From NCBI RefSeq assembly GCF_900119145.1, contig NZ_FPIY01000007.1, positions 43,622 to 107,621 on the forward strand: a stretch of DNA of 64,000 nucleotides. The letters are read 5' to 3'. Shown here piece by piece: positions 54,559-63,148 of this stretch. Every line of letters starts with the position of its first letter. Position 1 is the first letter of the stretch. Under the pieces are notes generated by a model, which made no database searches, was not told the origin of the DNA, and saw only the letters and a program-made list of their open reading frames with translations. The stretch comes from Cellulophaga fucicola. Lineage in GTDB: Bacteria > Bacteroidota > Bacteroidia > Flavobacteriales > Flavobacteriaceae. The translations under genes were made by a program, and so were the position numbers.

Positions 54559-54723
54559 ATGAGTAAAAAAAAGGCATTTGCACTACGGCTAAATGAAGAT
54601 ATGTTAAAGGCTATTGAAAAATGGGCTTCTGACGAATTTCGTAGTACCAATGGGCAAATAGAATGGATGTTGATGAAAAGCTTAAAAGAAGCTAAAAGAG
54701 AGCCAAAAAAGAAAGAAGAATAA
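54559..54723 (+). CDS. Arc-family ribbon-helix-helix protein
   Basis: The 54-residue protein starts SKKKAFALRLNEDMLKAIEKW, with an alternating beta strand (FALRL), then two helices (DMLKAIEKWA and STNGQIEWMLMKSLKEAKRE) and a Lys/Glu tail. This is the Arc/MetJ ribbon-helix-helix fold, a small DNA-binding dimer. It starts three bases after the hydrolase stop. It may bind the large dyad at 52531-52573; that is inference. Confidence 0.85.
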   Translation: MSKKKAFALRLNEDMLKAIEKWASDEFRSTNGQIEWMLMKSLKEAKREPKKKEE

Positions 54724-54740
54724 TTTAGTTTACTATAAAA

Positions 54741-55541
54741 ATGACGTATAAAATTTTGTGTTCTGATCTAGATGGAACCTTATTAACTACAAAGAATGAT
54801 GTTTCTGAGGTTACTATATCAGAAATAAATAGAATAAAAAAACACCTTAAAGTAATTTTAGTTTCTGCTAGAATGCCAAAATCTATGCGCTATTTACAAG
54901 AAAGATTAGGTATAGAAAACTTGCCTATTATCTGTTATAATGGTGCTTTGGTTTTAGATAATGACAAAGAATTGTTTTCTACTTATATTGGCAGCAAGGA
55001 ATTGCAAACCATACACACAATTGCTGAACAACATACTGTAAAACTAGGCTTGTATTTTAAAGATGAATGGTATGTGCCGCAAGATTCTGAACGTGTACAA
55101 AAAGAAATACACCACACTAAAGCAGAACCTATTTTTGAAGACACGCAAACAACTTTAACCAACTGGGAAGAGAGAGACGTTGGCGCTCATAAAATAATGC
55201 TAATGGGTACTAAAGAAACTACAGATGCTATTTTTACAGAACTAACTAACTTATTAGGAGATACTCTTCATTTTTATAGATCTAATGATACACTTATAGA
55301 GGTTGCTCCTAAAACCATATCTAAACTATCTGCCATAGAACTACTTTTAAAAGACGAAACTTTAGAAGATGTAATTGCTTTTGGCGATAATTACAACGAT
55401 ATGGAAATGCTTGCAAATGTTGGTTGTGGAGTTGCTGTTGGTAATGGACGAGATGAGGTTAAAAAAATTGCCAAACACACCACCTTAAAAAACACAGAAA
55501 ACGGAGTTGCACATTTTATTAAGCAAAACATCTTAATTTAA
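54741..55541 (+). CDS. Cof-type HAD-IIB phosphatase
   Basis: The 266-residue protein has motif I CSDLDGTLLT (about residue 8), motif II VSARMP, and the closing IAFGDNYNDMEMLANVGCGVAVGNG (about 210). Cof-type enzymes dephosphorylate sugar phosphates, pyridoxal phosphate or flavin mononucleotide; the substrate is not readable. It lies 17 bases after the Arc-like gene and may share the transcript. Confidence 0.93.
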   Translation: MTYKILCSDLDGTLLTTKNDVSEVTISEINRIKKHLKVILVSARMPKSMRYLQERLGIENLPIICYNGALVLDNDKELFSTYIGSKELQTIHTIAEQHTVKLGLYFKDEWYVPQDSERVQKEIHHTKAEPIFEDTQTTLTNWEERDVGAHKIMLMGTKETTDAIFTELTNLLGDTLHFYRSNDTLIEVAPKTISKLSAIELLLKDETLEDVIAFGDNYNDMEMLANVGCGVAVGNGRDEVKKIAKHTTLKNTENGVAHFIKQNILI

Positions 55542-55580
55542 GTATATTTGAGGAAACTCACATTTTAGTATCACTATTCT

Positions 55581-56882
55581 ATGATAGAACCTTTAATTAC
55601 AGACGATAAAGTTGTTTTTGGATTATTAACCCTTTGTCTAGGTTTTGTATTTTACACCTCAGCAAAAGGAACAGGATTTTGGAAAAAATTCTACACATTT
55701 GTTCCTAGTATTTTACTTTGTTATTTATTACCAGCAATTTTAACTTCTACTGGTGTTATTGCAGAAGTTTGGGAAACCACAGACAAAGCTGGTGTTGTTA
55801 CAGAACACGAATCTAATTTGTATTATATGGCTAGTAGGTATTTGCTACCTGCCGCATTGGTTTTAATGACTTTAAGTATAGATTTAAAGGCTATAAAAAG
55901 TTTAGGATCTAAAGCATTAATTATGTTTTTAACTGGTTCTGTTGGTATTATTATTGGCGGACCAATTGCAATACTTATTGTATCTATATTTTCTCCTGAA
56001 ACAGTTGGTGGTAACGATTTTGATGCCATATGGAGAGGATTGTCTACTATTGCTGGTAGTTGGATAGGTGGTGGAGCAAACCAAGCTGCTATGCTAGAAA
56101 TTTTTCAATATAACCCAGAAAAATATGGTGGTATGGTACTTATAGATGTTGTGGTTGCCAATATTTGGATGGCCGTAATCCTATATGGTGTAGGTAAAAC
56201 AACTAAAATTGATAAATGGTTAAATGCAGATGCTTCTGCTATAGAAACTTTAAAGGCAAAAGTTACGGCGTTTACAGATAAAATTACAAGAACACCAACA
56301 ACGCAAGATTATATGATGTTGCTTTTCTTTGCTTTTACTGCTGTTGGTTTAGCTCACTTTTTAGGAGAAAATATTAGTACTTATTTAAAAGATAATGTTG
56401 CTGCTGTAGCAGATAAAAAAAGCTTTTTATCGTTTTTAGGATCTAGCTTTTTCTGGATGGTAGTTATAGCTACGGCTGTTGGCATATCATTATCTTTTAC
56501 TAAAGCTAAAAATTACGAAGGTGCTGGCGCCAGCAAAATAGGCGGTGTTTTTATCTACATATTAGTAGCTACTATTGGTATGAAAATGGACTTACTTAAG
56601 GTTTTTGAAAACCCTGGTTTAATTATTATAGGCCTTATTTGGATTGCCATACATGCTGGTTTATTAATAGTTGTAGCAAAACTTATAAAAGCACCTTATT
56701 TCTTTTTAGCCGTGGGTAGCCAAGCTAATGTTGGTGGTGCTGCTTCTGCTCCTATTGTAGCAGCTGAGTTTCATCCTTCTTTAACATCTGTGGGTGTGTT
56801 ATTAGCTGTTTTTGGTTATGTAGTAGGTACCGGAGGTGCATTACTATGTGCGTACCTTATGGAGGTTGCCTCTAGTTTATAA
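55581..56882 (+). CDS. DUF819 family membrane protein
   Basis: The 433-residue protein has about 11 membrane helices and the DUF819 patterns WRGLSTIAGSWIGGGANQAAM and FLAVGSQANVGGAASAPIVAAEF, internally related halves like those of sodium/amino-acid transporters. The substrate is unknown. It starts 39 bases after the HAD gene in the same direction. Confidence 0.88.
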   Translation: MIEPLITDDKVVFGLLTLCLGFVFYTSAKGTGFWKKFYTFVPSILLCYLLPAILTSTGVIAEVWETTDKAGVVTEHESNLYYMASRYLLPAALVLMTLSIDLKAIKSLGSKALIMFLTGSVGIIIGGPIAILIVSIFSPETVGGNDFDAIWRGLSTIAGSWIGGGANQAAMLEIFQYNPEKYGGMVLIDVVVANIWMAVILYGVGKTTKIDKWLNADASAIETLKAKVTAFTDKITRTPTTQDYMMLLFFAFTAVGLAHFLGENISTYLKDNVAAVADKKSFLSFLGSSFFWMVVIATAVGISLSFTKAKNYEGAGASKIGGVFIYILVATIGMKMDLLKVFENPGLIIIGLIWIAIHAGLLIVVAKLIKAPYFFLAVGSQANVGGAASAPIVAAEFHPSLTSVGVLLAVFGYVVGTGGALLCAYLMEVASSL

Positions 56883-56966
56883 TTAAAAAGTTATACACAA
56901 AACAAAAAGCTTTAACGATTCTTTAAGAAAAATTAATGATATTTGTTGCACTTAAAAAAATACAAA

Positions 56967-57677
56967 ATGAATAGATTTTTTCTTTTATTTCTTCTTGGCT
57001 TAAGCATTATTGCTTGTAATTCTACAACAGAAAATACTATGGTTGTTTCTGGTAATGTAAAAGGCTTAAAGAAAGGAACATTATACCTACAAAAGGTAAA
57101 CGATACTGTTTTAGTTACAGTTGATTCTTTAAAAATTGATGGTGATGGTCATTTTAACCTTTCTGCCGAATTAGAGAGTCCAGAGATATTTTATTTGTAC
57201 TTAGACAAGTCTGATAATTCTGAGTTTAACGATAGAATTACATTTTTTGGTGTACCAGGAAATATTACTATAAACACCGCTTGGAATACTTTTGCGCTAA
57301 ATGCTAAAATTGATGGTTCTAATGCACAAACAAAGCTTGAAGAATTTAGAAAAAATTCATCTAGATTTAATGCAGAAGCATTAAGAATAGCACAAACTGC
57401 ACAATTACCAGGAATACAAGGTAACGAGCAAGCTATAGACTCTTTAAATAAACTATTATCTAAAAATAATTTACGTAGCTATTTATACGCACTAAATTAT
57501 TCTTTAAACCATAAAGAGTCTTACGTAGCTCCTTATTTAGCATTAACAGAAGTACCAGATGTTAATGTAAAATATTTAGACTCTATCTATAATTCTTTAC
57601 CAGATAGTATATCTACTTCTAAATACGGAAAAGAACTAAAGTTACATATTAGCAAAGTAAAAGCTGCTAACAAATAG
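56967..57677 (+). CDS. DUF4369 domain lipoprotein
   Basis: The protein has about 236 residues. A lipobox (GLSIIACNST) follows the ATG at 56967. The DUF4369 beta-sandwich follows (VSGNVKGLKKGTLYLQKV, FNLSAELESPEIFYLYL), then a helical stretch (about 125-230). In many relatives DUF4369 precedes a TlpA/thioredoxin domain; here none is present. An earlier in-frame start at 56943 would disturb the signal. Confidence 0.88.
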   Translation: MNRFFLLFLLGLSIIACNSTTENTMVVSGNVKGLKKGTLYLQKVNDTVLVTVDSLKIDGDGHFNLSAELESPEIFYLYLDKSDNSEFNDRITFFGVPGNITINTAWNTFALNAKIDGSNAQTKLEEFRKNSSRFNAEALRIAQTAQLPGIQGNEQAIDSLNKLLSKNNLRSYLYALNYSLNHKESYVAPYLALTEVPDVNVKYLDSIYNSLPDSISTSKYGKELKLHISKVKAANK

Positions 57678-57687
57678 ACATAAAAAA

Positions 57688-57712
57688 ACATCCACCAATG
57701 GTGGATGTTTTT
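57688..57712. terminator. Terminator between the DUF4369 gene and the convergent small gene
   Basis: Stem ACATCCACC/GGTGGATGT with loop AAT, flanked by an A-run and a T-run; usable in both directions. Confidence 0.8.
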
Positions 57713-57733
57713 ATTTTGTATAAATAGTAAAAA

Positions 57734-58003
57734 TTAACCTAATTTGTTAACGTCTGCTATTAATTCTGTAGCTTTAGTTTCTAACTCTTTACGAACAGCT
57801 GCTAAGTGCTTACTTCTACTTTCTACATCTTTCTTGTTTACTTTTGCGATTAAATCATCAAAAGTAGCAATTGCAGAATCTATAATTTTAGAACCTTCGT
57901 TAGAATCTTTTGATTTAGAAGTTGCTTCCCAAAAGTATACTGCTTCAATAATATCTCCTAAAACAAAATTGATATCCTTTTTTAAATCTTTTATGCTTGC
58001 CAT
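57734..58003 (-). CDS. Small helical protein of unknown function
   Basis: The 89-residue protein looks almost fully helical (ASIKDLKKDINFVLGDIIEAVYFWEA, DLIAKVNKKDVESRSKHL) with no signal peptide. I do not recognise a family; it looks conserved in form and has a TATTTTTG box at 58028-58021. A cytoplasmic four-helix bundle is a guess. Confidence 0.8.
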   Translation of the reverse strand: MASIKDLKKDINFVLGDIIEAVYFWEATSKSKDSNEGSKIIDSAIATFDDLIAKVNKKDVESRSKHLAAVRKELETKATELIADVNKLG

Positions 58004-58020
58004 CTGTATTATTTTTTTTG

Positions 58021-58028
58021 CAAAAATA
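58021..58028 (-). promoter_or_regulatory. -7 promoter box of the small helical protein
   Basis: The minus strand reads TATTTTTG followed by C, 17 bases upstream of the ATG at 58003. Confidence 0.4.
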
Positions 58029-58090
58029 CATATTTAACTCATACAAAGAGGATTCTTACCTCTAATAAATTACTTAAAGCCAGCAAAAAG

Positions 58091-59053
58091 TTATATAGTT
58101 ACCTCTAATAACTTTGCTCCATTAGACTCTATAGTTAGCGATTTAGATAAAGCAGGAACAAGAATGGTTTCTCCTTTTACAATACTTGCTTCTCCAAATT
58201 CATTTTTTATAGTAGCAGAACCTCCAACGCACATATAAATAGTAAAAGAATCTCTACCACTAATATCTTGTTGTAAATTTTGCGTAAGCTCTATAAAGTT
58301 AGTCTTAAAATAAGGACAGTCTACCATTGTATTTACGGTATTGTCTTGCGTATTATAATCTACTTTAAAATCGTCTTTCTTAGTATAATCTATAGCATCT
58401 AAAGCCTGCTCTGTATGCAACTCTCGTAAATTTCCGTTTTTATCTTTTCGATTAAAATCAAAAACTCTGTATGTAACATCAGACGTTTGCTGAATTTCAG
58501 CTAATAAAACACCTGCGCCAATTGCGTGTATTTTACCTGTATTTATAAAAAAAGTATCGCCTTCTTTTACCTTTTCGTAGTTTAATAAATCTAATAATGT
58601 ATCGTTTTCTATACTAGCTGCATATTCTTCTTTTGCAACGTCCTTATTAAAGCCTACAATAAGTTCTGCATCTTGGTCAGCATCCATAACATACCACATC
58701 TCTGTTTTACCAAAAGAGTTATGTCTTTTTTTTGCAAGCTCGTCATTAGGGTGCAGTTGTATAGATAAGTCTTGTTTGGCATCTATAAACTTAATTAAAA
58801 TAGGAAATTCTTTTCCAAAACGCTCTGCAACACTTTTTCCTAAAAGGTCGTTTGTCTGCGTATTAATTAAATCTTGTAAAGATGTACCAGCTAAATCACC
58901 ATTAGACACAACAGAAACATCTCCTTTTACAGTAGACAACTCCCAACTTTCTCCAGTAATATCTGTTTCTATAGGTTTGTGTAAAACATCTCTTAACTTA
59001 GTGCCTCCCCAAAGTCTTTCTTTTAAAATAGGGTTAAATTTTAACGGATACAT
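58091..59053 (-). CDS. manA: Class I mannose-6-phosphate isomerase
   Basis: The 320-residue cupin enzyme interconverts mannose-6-phosphate and fructose-6-phosphate. Zn-site motifs are SIQLHPNDELAKK (about residue 97), EMWYVMDAD (about 118) and FFINTGKIHAIGAG (about 170). It is the short type found in Firmicutes and Bacteroidota. It lies after idi and the QueD-like gene in one direction, supplying GDP-mannose precursors. Confidence 0.93.
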   Translation of the reverse strand: MYPLKFNPILKERLWGGTKLRDVLHKPIETDITGESWELSTVKGDVSVVSNGDLAGTSLQDLINTQTNDLLGKSVAERFGKEFPILIKFIDAKQDLSIQLHPNDELAKKRHNSFGKTEMWYVMDADQDAELIVGFNKDVAKEEYAASIENDTLLDLLNYEKVKEGDTFFINTGKIHAIGAGVLLAEIQQTSDVTYRVFDFNRKDKNGNLRELHTEQALDAIDYTKKDDFKVDYNTQDNTVNTMVDCPYFKTNFIELTQNLQQDISGRDSFTIYMCVGGSATIKNEFGEASIVKGETILVPALSKSLTIESNGAKLLEVTI

Positions 59054-59083
59054 ATATGTTGTTTTAGTTTGATATTTTTAGTG

Positions 59084-59494
59084 TTATTGTCCCGAGTACG
59101 TAACATAATTACGTGGTGTCTCGTACAATACAATTTCTAATTCTTTTGAAGCATCAATTTCTGATCTTAATTTATTCCAGATTACAACAGCAATATTCTC
59201 TGCAGTAGGGTTAAGTTCTTTAAATTCTGGCACTTCTATATTTAAGTTTTTATGATCTAAAGCATTCTCTACTTTTTCTTTAATAAGATCTTTTAAAACC
59301 TTCATATCCATAACAAAACCAGTCTCTGGATCTATTTCTCCGGCAACACTAACTATAAGCTCATAATTGTGTCCGTGGTAATTTGGATTGCTACACAAAC
59401 CAAAAACAGCCTTATTTTTTTCTGCATCCCAGCTTTTATTATGCAATCTATGCGCTGCATTAAAATGTGCTTTTCTACTTACTTTAACCTTCAT
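59084..59494 (-). CDS. 6-carboxytetrahydropterin synthase-like protein (QueD/PTPS family)
   Basis: The protein has about 136 residues. Zinc histidines are in RKAHFNAAHRL (about residue 12) and YHGHNYELIV (about 45), with the catalytic CSNPNYHGH and DHKNLN nearby. This step leads from dihydroneopterin triphosphate towards queuosine. I choose the ATG at 59494, overlapping the idi end (59496 stop side); the in-frame 59536 start lies inside idi. Which PTPS branch it belongs to is not certain. Confidence 0.88.
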   Translation of the reverse strand: MKVKVSRKAHFNAAHRLHNKSWDAEKNKAVFGLCSNPNYHGHNYELIVSVAGEIDPETGFVMDMKVLKDLIKEKVENALDHKNLNIEVPEFKELNPTAENIAVVIWNKLRSEIDASKELEIVLYETPRNYVTYSGQ

Positions 59495-59495
59495 A

Positions 59496-60023
59496 CTAGT
59501 ATTGGTTTTGTAGTGTATAGTTGTGAAAACGGTCAAAAATAATTTTAAACCACTCTGTATAATTCTGCGGATTATCTGTAATGTCTGCTTTTATATCCTC
59601 TAAAGCTACCCATTTCCAGTCTTCTACTTCTTCTTTGTTTATAGCTGGCAACTCGTTATACTTACCAATCATTACATGATCTAGTTCATGTTCTGTTAAA
59701 CCATTATCAAAAGGAGCTTTATAAATAAAAGAAAACAGTTCTGTAAGCTCTGTAACAAACCCCATTTCTTCATGTAATCTTCTTTTACCAGCCTCTATAT
59801 TAGACTCACCTACTCTTTGATGACTACAACAGGTATTTGTCCACAATAAAGGCGAATGATATTTACCCGCTGCACGTTGTTGCAACATTGTTTCTCCTTT
59901 ATCATTCATTACAAAAACAGAAAATGCTCTATGTAAAAGTGCTTTTTCATGTGCTTCCATTTTTGCCATTGTGCCAATTTGTTGGTCTTGCTCGTTAACT
60001 AATATTACCTGTTCTTCAATCAT
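59496..60023 (-). CDS. idi: Isopentenyl-diphosphate delta-isomerase (type I)
   Basis: The 175-residue Nudix-like enzyme interconverts IPP and DMAPP, feeding quinones and the carotenoids made by the crt genes at 8-12 kb. The catalytic Cys is in WTNTCCSHQRVGE (about residue 67) and the catalytic Glu in EHELDHVMIGKYNE (about 115). A -7 box at 60038-60031 puts transcription close to the ATG, so the mRNA may be nearly leaderless. The QueD-like gene overlaps its stop region. Confidence 0.95.
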   Translation of the reverse strand: MIEEQVILVNEQDQQIGTMAKMEAHEKALLHRAFSVFVMNDKGETMLQQRAAGKYHSPLLWTNTCCSHQRVGESNIEAGKRRLHEEMGFVTELTELFSFIYKAPFDNGLTEHELDHVMIGKYNELPAINKEEVEDWKWVALEDIKADITDNPQNYTEWFKIIFDRFHNYTLQNQY

Positions 60024-60030
60024 AGTCTTA

Positions 60031-60038
60031 CAAAAATA
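60031..60038 (-). promoter_or_regulatory. -7 promoter box of idi, near-leaderless start
   Basis: The minus strand reads TATTTTTG just seven bases before the idi ATG at 60023. With the usual 5-7 base spacing, transcription starts at or beside the ATG. Confidence 0.4.
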
Positions 60039-60074
60039 AGACCTTTATGTTATATCTGAGCACTATAAAAAGAA

Positions 60075-60102
60075 AAAACACCTTTACAAGTAAAAGTGTT
60101 TT
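60075..60102 (-). terminator. Terminator after the PorP/SprF gene
   Basis: Stem AAAACAC-TTTAC/GTAAA-GTGTTTT with one mismatch, A/T-flanked, between the PorP/SprF stop and idi. The very short loop makes it weaker than others here. Confidence 0.5.
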
Positions 60103-60131
60103 CAGTGTATATAAAATTAAGATTATATGTT

Positions 60132-61085
60132 TTAAAAGAATCTAGGCGATTTTAAGTTTTTCTTAGTTTTAATAAAGTCATATCGCAACATAACCTCAAA
60201 AGAACCGTCGTTAAAAGAAGTATTGCCTAACTCTGTTGTTTCTTTATCGTAAGCCAAACCAATTAACAAATCTTCGGACACTTGAAACCCGAACATACCA
60301 CTAAATGCGGCACTCCAACGGTAAGCCCCACCTATAATAAACTTATCATTAAGCATAAAGTTTGCAGATAAATCTACTTGTAATGGTGCTCCTTTTACTG
60401 CTTTAGTTAAAATGGTTGGTTTAAATTTTAATGATTCGTTTAAATCAAAAACATAACCAGTCATTAAGTACAAATGCATTTGTTCGTTTGCTACAGTTGG
60501 GTTTGCTCCTTCTTCAAAATGTTTGGTCTCTAAAATTCTTGGAGCAGACAAACCTGCATAGAATTTTTCTGTGTGATAATAAACTCCCGCACCTATATTA
60601 GGTGAAAACCTATTATCTACATCTGTTTGCAATGTAGGATCTAAACCACCACTAGTATCTTGGTTTAACTCTGAAAATCTAATATCTAATAAATGAACAC
60701 TTGCTTTTAGTCCAAATGATAATTTACCTTCTAAAGAGGTATGTATTGTGTATGAAAAATCGGCATCAAAATATGTTTCTGAAGTTGGACCAATAACATC
60801 GTTAACAACAGAAAAACCAACACCTACACCTCTATATCCTACTGGCGTATGAAAATTAAATGTTTGCGTTTTTGGCGCACCATCTAAACCTACCCATTGC
60901 GATCTATGTAATAAACCAACACTTAAATTACCACGAGAACCGGCATAAGCAGGGTTAATACTTATGGTATTGTACATATACTGCGTATACTGAGCATCTT
61001 GCTGAGACCATACTGATACTGTACCAAATGCAAATAACAGCATTGACACTACTAGTAGTCTAAAATGTTTTTTTAATATAATCAT
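60132..61085 (-). CDS. PorP/SprF family type IX secretion outer membrane protein
   Basis: The 317-residue protein has a signal peptide (about residues 1-27, ending SVWSQ) and starts with the family motif QDAQYTQYMYNTISINPAYAGSRG. Beta-barrel strands with aromatic ends run through to the C-terminus. PorP/SprF proteins pair with individual secreted adhesins and help put them on the surface. It lies 13 bases after the adhesin gene, so the pair is one unit. Confidence 0.93.
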   Translation of the reverse strand: MIILKKHFRLLVVSMLLFAFGTVSVWSQQDAQYTQYMYNTISINPAYAGSRGNLSVGLLHRSQWVGLDGAPKTQTFNFHTPVGYRGVGVGFSVVNDVIGPTSETYFDADFSYTIHTSLEGKLSFGLKASVHLLDIRFSELNQDTSGGLDPTLQTDVDNRFSPNIGAGVYYHTEKFYAGLSAPRILETKHFEEGANPTVANEQMHLYLMTGYVFDLNESLKFKPTILTKAVKGAPLQVDLSANFMLNDKFIIGGAYRWSAAFSGMFGFQVSEDLLIGLAYDKETTELGNTSFNDGSFEVMLRYDFIKTKKNLKSPRFF

Positions 61086-61098
61086 AAACTTAATTATG

Positions 61099-63117
61099 CT
61101 ATTTGTTTAAATAAATATAGCCGCTAAGCTGTTTTGTTTTTCCTGCTGGCGTTGTGTAATCTAATACATAGAAATACGTACCTACTGGAAGTTTCTTATC
61201 TGCATTAACAGTAACTCTACCGTGAGATGTACCATCAAAATAATTGCTTTGTGTATCGTAAGACTTAGTTACAAATACCTGAACACCCCATCTATTATAA
61301 ATTCTAATAGTATTATTAGGGAACCTTTCTAGTCCTGTAATTTTAAGAACATCATGTATACCATCACCGTTTGGTGTTACTACATTAAAAATTTCTATAC
61401 CATCTTCTTCAGAGTCTGGGAAATCTAAGTAATCTGGAATACCATCGCCATCTGCATCATCATTAGCAAAATCGCCATCTTGGTTTATATCTTCATCTAT
61501 AGTTGGTATACCATCACCATCATCATCTGTATCTCTATAATCAGATTCGGCATCACCATCCGAGTTAGGTAAATCATTTAAAGGATCATCTATTTCATCA
61601 TTCTTATCATCATCAATAGAAGTTGCTCCTTCAAAACCATCGTCTAAACCATCATTATCTTTATCAGATCCAACAAATGTATTATCCGGGATACCATTAC
61701 TATCTGTATCGTTAGCTTCTATAGCATCAGAAACACCATCATTATCACTATCTTCATCTAAATAATCTGGTAAACTATCGCCATCTGTGTCTACAGGGAA
61801 TATTCCTAAATTACCATCAGTTTCATAAGCATCATCTAAACCATTACCGTTTTCATCTAAACCACTTGGTTGTATATAACCCGCCGTTGTTTGTGCTTCT
61901 ACGTTATCTGGAATACCATCATCATCTGAATCTATATCTAAATAATCTGGAATACCATCGTTGTCTGTATCTGTTGCATCTGTTGCTGGATCGTTATCAC
62001 CATCTAAATTAAGATCTTCAAAACTATCTAGTATACCATCGTTATCTGCATCTAAATCTGTCATTGCAGCTTCATTCACAATAACCGTAATAGTAGATGT
62101 ACTACAATTACTTAGGGTATCGCAAATTGTGTATGTAAAGGTATCTTGACCTATATAACCTGGGTTAGGTGTATATGTAATTATATCATCAGACGGATCG
62201 TTTGGTGTACCATTAGTATCTACTACTATTGTACCGTTTGTAGGATCTGTTGTTGTAAACGTACCGTTTGTTGGTAAATCGTTATCATTTAAATCCCAAT
62301 TATCTATAACAATTGTTTCGTCTTCGTTAGTTGCAACAACATCATCATTAGTATCTAAAATTGGAACTACTGTTACATCTACTGTTGCTGTACTACAATC
62401 TCCATAACTATTACATATAGTATATGTAAAAGAATCTGGACCATTATAATCTGCATCTGGAACATACGTAATAATATCATCAGACGGAATGTTTGGTGTT
62501 CCGTTATCGTCTATTGTTACGGTTCCGTTTACTGGGTCTGATGCTGTTAATGTTCCTGGATTTGGCAATCCATTATCGTTAGCAAATACATCTACAATTA
62601 TTGAAGTGTCTTCATCTAACGTAACAATATCGTCTTCTAGATCACTAGCTTCACTCATACAAACTACCTTAAAACTTGGTAGTTGAACAGAGTTTCCTGC
62701 TTTAAGCAATGTTGCTACATATTTTATAACATCTTTTGTTGCTATAACTTGCGGTGCTGTTTGATCCCCTGTTAAAACTGGTGACCAACTCACGGTTGCT
62801 CCAGGTGGTACATTAGCAGAAACATCTAATGTTACCTCGTTATCTGGAGTATTACAGTCAGTTAATATAAAATATGTACTTGCGTTTTTACCACATAAAG
62901 TACCATCGTATGTAGCAAAGTATACTCCGGGCTGACTCACCTCATAGAAGAAGTCCGTACCTAGAACAGTACTTGTGTCTGCTGCATTATACCATTTATA
63001 ATTGTTTTCGTCTGTACTATTTGGTGCCTGCAATAAAAATTGAGCACTAACTACGTTAGCACAGAACAAGGCTACTAGTACAGCGAATAAAAATTTATAT
63101 GTTTTAATTGATCTCAA
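61099..63117 (-). CDS. Type IX-secreted adhesin with gliding-type C-terminal domain
   Basis: The 672-residue protein has a signal peptide to about residue 25 and a first Ig-like part. Two tandem VCBS/cadherin-like modules follow (about 160-250 and 255-350; [21 protein letters not shown] and [21 protein letters not shown]). Then come thrombospondin type 3 calcium repeats full of DxDxDG (about 355-560) and a gliding-associated C-terminal domain ([33 protein letters not shown]). That end directs type IX export. The PorP/SprF gene next to it is the probable translocation partner. Confidence 0.93.
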   Translation of the reverse strand: MRSIKTYKFLFAVLVALFCANVVSAQFLLQAPNSTDENNYKWYNAADTSTVLGTDFFYEVSQPGVYFATYDGTLCGKNASTYFILTDCNTPDNEVTLDVSANVPPGATVSWSPVLTGDQTAPQVIATKDVIKYVATLLKAGNSVQLPSFKVVCMSEASDLEDDIVTLDEDTSIIVDVFANDNGLPNPGTLTASDPVNGTVTIDDNGTPNIPSDDIITYVPDADYNGPDSFTYTICNSYGDCSTATVDVTVVPILDTNDDVVATNEDETIVIDNWDLNDNDLPTNGTFTTTDPTNGTIVVDTNGTPNDPSDDIITYTPNPGYIGQDTFTYTICDTLSNCSTSTITVIVNEAAMTDLDADNDGILDSFEDLNLDGDNDPATDATDTDNDGIPDYLDIDSDDDGIPDNVEAQTTAGYIQPSGLDENGNGLDDAYETDGNLGIFPVDTDGDSLPDYLDEDSDNDGVSDAIEANDTDSNGIPDNTFVGSDKDNDGLDDGFEGATSIDDDKNDEIDDPLNDLPNSDGDAESDYRDTDDDGDGIPTIDEDINQDGDFANDDADGDGIPDYLDFPDSEEDGIEIFNVVTPNGDGIHDVLKITGLERFPNNTIRIYNRWGVQVFVTKSYDTQSNYFDGTSHGRVTVNADKKLPVGTYFYVLDYTTPAGKTKQLSGYIYLNK

Positions 63118-63148
63118 ATTTCTAGGATAAGTTTTTATTCGCTTTAGC

